NCBI GenBank assembly: GCA_947499505.1
Contig: CANMOQ010000003.1
Coordinates: 413,562-477,561 of the forward strand
DNA length: 64,000 bases
Direction of reading: 5' to 3'
Origin: an uncultured Erythrobacter sp.
GTDB taxonomy: Bacteria; Pseudomonadota; Alphaproteobacteria; Sphingomonadales; Sphingomonadaceae
The notes beneath the pieces were generated by a model that saw only the letters and a program-made list of their open reading frames with translations, was not told the origin of the DNA and searched no databases. Position numbers and translations under genes: made by a program. Shown piece by piece: positions 58,459 through 64,000 of this stretch. Every line of letters begins with the position of its first letter. Position 1 is the stretch's first letter.

Positions 58459-60132
58459 CTAACGCCTGCCAAGTTGATAATCGTATAGTGAAGGCACGCT
58501 GGTGATCTCTTGGTTGAGCATTTCGAGATAAGGCGCGGGGGTGAAATCCAGTTCGATCTCGCGGTTTCCGTACATGCTGACAACGCGTGCATCAGGGCCT
58601 TCTGACCCCGCGAGAATAACTACGGATTCGTCTGGTGCCACATTGCTCCCAACCATTACCTGCAAGTTCCAGGTTGTGTTGTAGCGTCCATGGCCCGGGT
58701 TCCAATATCCAGCGCCTCCAGCCTTGAACAGATCGTACATCGATTTGCCATCGTCTGTGGTTTGGTCTGGCACAATGTGCACAGTGATCCGATCATAAAG
58801 GTTCTGATGGTTAGCTCCTGCGTGCTGGTCAAGCGTCGGCTGATGCCATCCGACCGAGTCTTTATAAACGGATTTGGTGGCTTGGGTGTTGAAGCTGAAT
58901 GTATGTTCGGTTGGGTTGAACACGGTCAACTCCTCAACAATCACATTGTGCACGTTGCCCACATGAACCCCGTAATGCGCCTTGTGTGTGCCATCGGTAA
59001 CAATATTGGAGATGGTTACATTCGCAAGATCGTCTGTCAAAATCCCCGCGTCAGCTTCTGATACGCGGACATTGCGGATCCACCCATTGTGGACGCCGGT
59101 GAAATAGATGCCATTATATCCAGCCTCATTGTGATGGCCGAAATAAGGGTTTTCAGGGAATGTGAGGGCGAGATCTTGAATGCCCACATTGGTGAGATGA
59201 TCCCAGCGCGCGAAATATGCCGGTAGCTCATCGGAAATGTCATGCAGCAAAGGGTCGGCGATGGTCACCCGGTTCCCATCAATCGCCTCTACCCGAGTGG
59301 CCTGCCGAACAAGCGGGCGATCGGGCTTCTCCCAATGCCGGCTACCGATTTTCAGATCAGTCTCGCCGTAAAGCGATTTGACTAGCGCACCGTCAGGACC
59401 CTGTCGGTTATGCCAGTGAATTTGCAGGACATCGCCTACGGCCAGTTCACCGGGCGAAGTCACAGTCAGTTCGCGGCCGAACTGCTGACCGTCTGTGATA
59501 GTAGCAATTGTCTCAATCGGACGGTCATAGCTTACCTTGTAGGTCGCGTGGCGTCCCCCTGGATAGCGGACCCAGATGAAGCCAGCGCTCCAGCTGTATT
59601 CGGAAAATAGCACCTCAAGATTGGCGTCCTTTTGCCGCTCATACTTGTCCTCCTCTTCAAGGTATTCACGGATCTCAGTCAGCGCGCCGCCATCATCAAT
59701 CTGGTTGAGCGGGCGGGGCATATATAACTGAGTGCCACCCTCTCCAGAGCCCATTCCTGAAAGGACAATTCCGCTTTTCTCAATCCAGAGAATTTCGGTG
59801 AGCTGATATCGACCCGCGTGCAACTGCACACGCACGGGCCCTGACAGTTCATGAGCTGCGGAAAGCGCCGCTTTGAGGGCAACACTGTCGTCTTTCCCGT
59901 CGTCGGGCACTGCTCCGAAATCGGCAACGTCGATCTCGGTGGTGATGCTTGGAATAGGCTCTGTTCCAAAGCCATAGCCGGCATAGGAAAAGTCGGGCAG
60001 AGGTTCCTGAGCTGCGACTGCATCATCGGCAAGAATGCGCGGCATTTCCTGTGCATTGAGAGGCATCCCGACGCACAATGATGCGATCGAGACACACTTT
60101 ATAGCTCTGAAATAATTAAATAAACCGCCCAT
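58459..60132 (-). CDS. secreted right-handed beta-helix protein (pectate lyase superfamily-like)
   Basis: This 557-aa protein has a signal peptide (ASLCVGMPLNAQ) and then ITTEIDVADFGAVPDDGKDD, the start signature of pectate-lyase-superfamily beta-helix proteins, followed by many short repeats such as LTNVGIQDLALTF, HNGWIRNVRVSEADAG, LANVTISNIVTDG and VHNVIVEELTVFN typical of helix coils. It probably cleaves or binds an anionic or sulfated polysaccharide outside the cytoplasm, but lyase or hydrolase residues cannot be assigned. It is divergent from a carbohydrate-type TBDR with two LacI-like operators between them. Confidence 0.78.
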   Translation of the reverse strand: MGGLFNYFRAIKCVSIASLCVGMPLNAQEMPRILADDAVAAQEPLPDFSYAGYGFGTEPIPSITTEIDVADFGAVPDDGKDDSVALKAALSAAHELSGPVRVQLHAGRYQLTEILWIEKSGIVLSGMGSGEGGTQLYMPRPLNQIDDGGALTEIREYLEEEDKYERQKDANLEVLFSEYSWSAGFIWVRYPGGRHATYKVSYDRPIETIATITDGQQFGRELTVTSPGELAVGDVLQIHWHNRQGPDGALVKSLYGETDLKIGSRHWEKPDRPLVRQATRVEAIDGNRVTIADPLLHDISDELPAYFARWDHLTNVGIQDLALTFPENPYFGHHNEAGYNGIYFTGVHNGWIRNVRVSEADAGILTDDLANVTISNIVTDGTHKAHYGVHVGNVHNVIVEELTVFNPTEHTFSFNTQATKSVYKDSVGWHQPTLDQHAGANHQNLYDRITVHIVPDQTTDDGKSMYDLFKAGGAGYWNPGHGRYNTTWNLQVMVGSNVAPDESVVILAGSEGPDARVVSMYGNREIELDFTPAPYLEMLNQEITSVPSLYDYQLGRR

Positions 60133-60189
60133 TCGTCACTTCCTCTCGATACTCTTATCATCTTTTTCAACTCAGGTATTGACCTTCAA

Positions 60190-60203
60190 TGGCACCGGTG
60201 TCA
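60190..60203. promoter_or_regulatory. LacI-type operator A (TGGCACCGGTGTCA)
   Basis: A palindrome with the ACCGGT centre typical of LacI-family sites. It lies in the 141-bp divergent gap between the beta-helix and TBDR genes, 22 bp centre-to-centre from operator B, so both are on the same helix face. Confidence 0.65.
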
Positions 60204-60211
60204 ATTATTAT

Positions 60212-60225
60212 GGTAACCGGTGTCA
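60212..60225. promoter_or_regulatory. LacI-type operator B (GGTAACCGGTGTCA)
   Basis: Second ACCGGT-centred site in the divergent gap, about 50 bp before the TBDR start. Its 14 bases are identical, in inverted orientation, to operator C at 63957. Confidence 0.65.
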
Positions 60226-60273
60226 TAAGCCGGGCCGTGCATTGGGACTGCACAGGGGTAAAGGGAGAGAATT

Positions 60274-63111
60274 ATGAATTTATCAGCTGCTGGTTCAGCA
60301 TCACTCGCACATCCGCGCTTTTCAAAATTGCGCGGCGCATTGCTCGCTTCTGCTGTCGGCCTGGCCGTGCCAGGAGCGGCGCTGGCGCAGGAGGGCCCGG
60401 AAGAAGAAGCGGCAACAACAGAGCCTGAAATCGTGGTGACGGGTGAGATAAGCCGCACCATTGAAAGCTCATTGGCAGCCAAGCGCTCGCTTGACGTGAT
60501 CGGCGATGCAATCGTTGGCGATGAAATTGGTGACCTACCCGATCTCTCGGTGGCCGAAACGCTGGAGCGGATCGTCGGCGTGACATCCGACCGCTTCAAA
60601 GGCGGCGCATCTGAGCTCTCAATCCGCGGACTGGGCGCATTCCTGGGGGCATCGTTCCTAAATGGCCGAGAGATTTCATCGGGCAGTGATGGCCGTGATG
60701 TGAACTTTGGTCAGTTCCCCTCCGAGCTAGTCAATGGCGCGATCATCTACAAATCGCAGCAGGCCAGCTTCATCGAAGGCGGCGTCTCGGGCATTATTGA
60801 ATTGCAGACGCTCAAGCCCTTGGAATATGGCAAGCGGCGTTTGCAGATCCAAGCGCTGAGTGGGTTCAGCGAATATGAAGATCGCGTGACCGATGGTAAT
60901 CCATTCAATTACCGACTTACCGCTTCTTATGTCGATCAGTTCAAGCTGGGCGATGGCGAGATAGGCATCGCCATTGGCGGCCAACTGCGCCGGGACACCG
61001 CGCCAGAGGATATCTACACGAGCAGCTCGACATATCGTCCGTGCAATACGATCGAGGGCGTCGATCAAAGCAACAATTGCGCTTTCGACACCGATGCGGA
61101 TGGCAACCCAATTGGCGCGTCAGATACATACTTCGTGTCCAACCAACATATATTCCGCGCGCAGGCTACCGAGGCTGATCGGGATGCCGTGATGGCAACG
61201 ATCCAGCTGGCACCAACCTCCAATTTTCAAATTACCTTCGACGGCCAATACTCTTTCCGCGACGATATTGAGGAGCGTGCGAATCTGGTGATTGCTGACG
61301 GGCGGCGAGATATTGCTCCAATCGAGATCTCGCCCGCTGGCGCTTTGCTCGCTTGGAGCGGCGAAACACGGATTGAGAACCAATCTGTATGGCGGCAACG
61401 GACCGAAGAATACATCGGTGTCGGGGCCGAGATCGAATGGAATACCGGACCGCTCACTTTGGTCGCTGATTTTTCATACTCTCAAACCCAGCGTCGCCAG
61501 GATGAGCTGGATATGCGCATCCGCACCAACAGCCGGGTGCTCTACGAGATCGATTCTCGCGGGCTTGATGTCCCCAGCCTGACATTCACTGATGTCAGCG
61601 CAGTTGAAAACAATACCGGCCTGAGCTTCGATCTTGATAACCACGACCTCTATAACAACGGGGCGCGTGCGCGTCGCCGCCTGGAAAACGTCGATGACGG
61701 TATTTTAGGGCTGCGGTTTGACGCGACTTACGAAACCGGTGGCGGTTTCTTCGAGAGCTTTCAAGCCGGTTTCCGCTTTGCCGATCGTCAGCGCATTCAG
61801 GATGACGGAATCGATTCCACCCTACCCCTGGTCGCTGGCAATTATGGCAGCGCTGGAGCGATCGCAGCGCGCAATGACACCTTTCTGGTCCAAGACCTGT
61901 TTGAGGGAGCAGATGGAACAAATGTACAAGGTCTGACCTGGGCAACATGGGATCCGCTCGCTCTATTCGCTGCTCTAACGGGTGATCCCGATGCGGGGCT
62001 TCCAGCTTTGGGTGCGTCGACGCTCTCCTCCCAGGACACTGACGTAACAGAGAAGACCTATGCCGGTTATCTGCAAGGGAATTTCGACACCGAGATGTTC
62101 GGCGTGCCGGCACGAGGGAACTTCGGCTTACGGGGAATCCGAACCGAGATTAGCTCAATCGGCATCAGCTCTGCGCTGGAAACCGCGCCGGGTCCGACAG
62201 CAGGCACAATCACAATTACCGAAGTTGGCGATCCGATCGTCAATGTGGAGCGCAATTCGTTCTGGAATTGGCTGCCAAGTGCTAACCTGATCCTAGACAT
62301 TGCCGATGATAAGGTTTTGCGCTTCGCCGCATACCGCGCCATTGCCCGCCCTGATGCATTCAGCCAGTCGGCTGCTCTGACATTTGATGATGAGGCTGAT
62401 CTTGGCGATTTGGGCAGCATCATCAATGCAGCTGGCAACCCGTTTTTCGAGCCACTGGATTCTTGGAATGCCGACGTTTCCTTTGAATGGTACGCATCGC
62501 GCACCTCATCTCTGTCGATCGCAGCCTATGCCAAGCAGCTGCAAACCGGCGTTGAGACCGATGTCACGCCGCTGACGATTATCGTGGATGGTGCGCCGCA
62601 GGAAGTGATCGTTGGCCGCTCTGTAAATTCCAATGATAAGAGCCGCCTGCTCGGTTTTGAAATCGCCGCGCAGCATAAGTTCGATTTCGGGTTGGGCTTC
62701 CAGGCGAGCTACAACTTTGCTGACTCCGACTTCGAGTTTGAAGATCCGGTCGTGGTGAGCGGCCTTGCGCTGGCTGACTTCACCGATCCAGCCAATATTG
62801 TTGGCTTCTCAAAGCACACGGCCAATGCGACAGTTTTCTATGAGCGTGGAGCGTTCAATGCCCGCCTCGCTTACAAAATCCGTTCCGGCTACTTCAAGCC
62901 GTTCCGCAATAGCTCAAACCGCTTCACACGAGCGCAGGACTTCCTCGATTTTTCGGCTGGTTTTGACCTAACCGACAACATCCAGATCCGCGCACAGGTG
63001 CTCAATATCCTTGATGAACCGAACATCTTCTCGCGGCCAACCCGCGAAGGTCTGTCACAGGCTGACTTCTCAGGCCGCCGCTATTTCTTGGGGCTTCGGG
63101 GGCGGTTCTGA
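60274..63111 (+). CDS. TonB-dependent receptor, carbohydrate-type (Xanthomonas/Caulobacter class)
   Basis: This 945-aa receptor has a signal peptide ending AALAQ, a TonB-box-like EPEIVVTGEISRTIESSLAA and the plug segment IGDLPDLSVAETLERIVGVT, characteristic of the large TBDR class that imports oligosaccharides in Xanthomonas, Caulobacter and sphingomonads. The barrel ends YFLGLRGRF. AAAGGGAGAG precedes the ATG. It is divergent from the beta-helix gene and followed after 23 nt by the FAH-family gene, so import and sugar breakdown are probably co-regulated. It has no TTGC box but is controlled through the ACCGGT operators. Confidence 0.92.
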   Translation: MNLSAAGSASLAHPRFSKLRGALLASAVGLAVPGAALAQEGPEEEAATTEPEIVVTGEISRTIESSLAAKRSLDVIGDAIVGDEIGDLPDLSVAETLERIVGVTSDRFKGGASELSIRGLGAFLGASFLNGREISSGSDGRDVNFGQFPSELVNGAIIYKSQQASFIEGGVSGIIELQTLKPLEYGKRRLQIQALSGFSEYEDRVTDGNPFNYRLTASYVDQFKLGDGEIGIAIGGQLRRDTAPEDIYTSSSTYRPCNTIEGVDQSNNCAFDTDADGNPIGASDTYFVSNQHIFRAQATEADRDAVMATIQLAPTSNFQITFDGQYSFRDDIEERANLVIADGRRDIAPIEISPAGALLAWSGETRIENQSVWRQRTEEYIGVGAEIEWNTGPLTLVADFSYSQTQRRQDELDMRIRTNSRVLYEIDSRGLDVPSLTFTDVSAVENNTGLSFDLDNHDLYNNGARARRRLENVDDGILGLRFDATYETGGGFFESFQAGFRFADRQRIQDDGIDSTLPLVAGNYGSAGAIAARNDTFLVQDLFEGADGTNVQGLTWATWDPLALFAALTGDPDAGLPALGASTLSSQDTDVTEKTYAGYLQGNFDTEMFGVPARGNFGLRGIRTEISSIGISSALETAPGPTAGTITITEVGDPIVNVERNSFWNWLPSANLILDIADDKVLRFAAYRAIARPDAFSQSAALTFDDEADLGDLGSIINAAGNPFFEPLDSWNADVSFEWYASRTSSLSIAAYAKQLQTGVETDVTPLTIIVDGAPQEVIVGRSVNSNDKSRLLGFEIAAQHKFDFGLGFQASYNFADSDFEFEDPVVVSGLALADFTDPANIVGFSKHTANATVFYERGAFNARLAYKIRSGYFKPFRNSSNRFTRAQDFLDFSAGFDLTDNIQIRAQVLNILDEPNIFSRPTREGLSQADFSGRRYFLGLRGRF

Positions 63112-63134
63112 GCAAGGGGAAAACCGGCAAGGCG

Positions 63135-63920
63135 ATGGTGAATGCGCAAGTGGCCTCGAGCCAGTCAAGGTTGCAGGAAATCTCCCGCATTTTGATCGAG
63201 GCGCGGCGTTCTGCCACCGCTTTGTCGGGGTTCCCTGGTGATCTTCCGGGAAGCTTTGCTGATGCCTATGCGGTCCAACAGCTCTCCCGAGAAATTTGGG
63301 CGGATGAGGTCGTAGGTTGGAAAGTCGGCGGAGTGCCGCCCGACTTCGTCAACACATTCGGGGAGACACACCTCGTCGGGCCCATCTTCGCACAATCTGT
63401 AAAATATGTCAGCAATGGTGGCAGCGCCGATATGCCCGTATTCACCAGCGGCTTTGGTGCGATTGAACCAGAATTTATCGTGCAATTGGGTGAAACACGC
63501 GAGGCTGATCGGCTTTTTATCGGTGCCGAGATTGCCAGCAGCCCGCTGCCAGCGATCAACAAAATCGGCCCGATTGCGGTGATCTGCGATTTCGGCAACA
63601 ACAACGGCATGATTGTTGGCCCGGAAGTCTTAAACTGGCGCGCAAAAGGGGCGGACTCAGTTCTGGTGGAATGCATGATCGATGATCAGTGCGTGGGCTC
63701 ACGCAAGGTTGGCGATGTCGTCGCTTCAGCCGATCGAGCGATCGACTTTCTGCTGGCCAATGGAGCACGCAGAGGCGTTGAAATTCCGGACAAGACTTAT
63801 GTCTCGACCGGCGCAATCACAGGCATTCATGAGGCTGAGCCGGGTGCACGTTCGCGCATTTCATTCGGCACGCATGGGGCCTTCTCACTATCGCTTACAG
63901 CAGCAGAGCCAAGCGGGTGA
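63135..63920 (+). CDS. FAH-superfamily 2-keto acid hydratase/dehydratase (MhpD/KdpD-like)
   Basis: This 261-aa protein contains VVGWKVGG, LVGPIFAQSVKY, the metal-binding FGAIEPEFIVQLG and ICDFGNNNGMIVGPEV, consistent with 2-oxopent-4-enoate hydratase-like members of the fumarylacetoacetate-hydrolase superfamily. In sugar-acid pathways related enzymes dehydrate or cleave 2-keto-3-deoxy intermediates. Here it follows a carbohydrate TBDR by 23 nt, which favours such a role over aromatic meta-cleavage. A neighbouring GTG one codon later could also start translation. Confidence 0.8.
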   Translation: MVNAQVASSQSRLQEISRILIEARRSATALSGFPGDLPGSFADAYAVQQLSREIWADEVVGWKVGGVPPDFVNTFGETHLVGPIFAQSVKYVSNGGSADMPVFTSGFGAIEPEFIVQLGETREADRLFIGAEIASSPLPAINKIGPIAVICDFGNNNGMIVGPEVLNWRAKGADSVLVECMIDDQCVGSRKVGDVVASADRAIDFLLANGARRGVEIPDKTYVSTGAITGIHEAEPGARSRISFGTHGAFSLSLTAAEPSG

Positions 63921-63956
63921 GTAGCAGCTCCGTCAAACATTGCTTGCATAGGAAAA

Positions 63957-63970
63957 TGACACCGGTTACC
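63957..63970. promoter_or_regulatory. LacI-type operator C (TGACACCGGTTACC)
   Basis: The reverse complement is identical to operator B (GGTAACCGGTGTCA). It lies 36 bp after the FAH gene, near the window's end, and probably regulates a further gene beyond 64000. Confidence 0.6.
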
Positions 63971-64000
63971 TGAGGTTCTATAGTACTGATAGGGTGGCCG

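Overview
The window looks like a chromosomal segment of a Sphingomonadales alphaproteobacterium, most likely an Erythrobacteraceae member (Erythrobacter/Altererythrobacter-like). This is inferred from alphaproteobacterial markers (an NDUFA12-like complex I subunit next to a DUF2155 protein and aat, TelA/XpaC, a PHA granule-region protein), from five TonB-dependent receptors (TBDRs), and from the many aromatic, fatty-acyl and ketone catabolic genes. No database search was possible; every product name is read from motifs.

Region by region. 1-577: the 5' part of a HipB-like antitoxin gene with a clear promoter bracketed by three near-identical palindromic operators. 0.6-4.4 kb: a membrane GGDEF-EAL protein, then 4-hydroxyphenylpyruvate dioxygenase with a VOC partner behind a promoter carrying a good palindromic operator. 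4.5-21 kb: a lipid/ketone-type catabolic block: thiolase-fold protein, thiolase, enoyl-CoA hydratase, acyl-CoA dehydrogenase, two TBDRs, a Baeyer-Villiger monooxygenase, a CinA-like protein and a GMC alcohol oxidase with a cysteine cluster, followed by a polysaccharide deacetylase/acyltransferase pair. 21.1-28.3 kb: the usually compact tRNA-Trp/secE-nusG/rplK-rplA cluster, on the minus strand in canonical order but interrupted by an AGCS transporter, a GH12-like lipoprotein, an ABA4-like pair and a small zinc-ribbon protein. 28.3-31.3 kb: housekeeping genes (aat, DUF2155, NDUFA12, DUF192, recX). 31.4-43.2 kb: fatty acyl-AMP ligase, DUF389 membrane protein, TelA-XpaC-PHA operon, mannose-1-P guanylyltransferase and mannose-6-P isomerase, a TonB-type protein and a MASE1 hybrid histidine kinase. 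43.2-50.4 kb: an Oar-like TBDR, a 2OG-Fe(II) oxygenase behind a nucleoside transporter, a 268-bp MITE with perfect 19-bp ends, and a VUT/queuosine-precursor transporter. 50.5-58 kb: a low-GC DUF4304-like gene, a palindromic repeat, then amidase lipoprotein, TBDR and secreted amidohydrolase. 58.4-64 kb: a carbohydrate-type locus (beta-helix secreted protein, TBDR, FAH-family dehydratase/hydrolase) marked by three LacI-like operators.

The strongest unexplained signals are regulatory: (1) a TTGC/TGCA/GCAA box family upstream of four of the five TBDRs; (2) three operators spaced about 50 bp apart on the hipB promoter; (3) LacI-type ACCGGT palindromes defining a small regulon, two copies being identical; (4) mirror-image leaders in a divergent thiolase/enoyl-CoA hydratase pair; (5) a perfect 15-bp hairpin upstream of the amidohydrolase; (6) the MITE whose right end abuts a start codon. 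The split of the secE-nusG-rplKA cluster is the main genome-architecture oddity.
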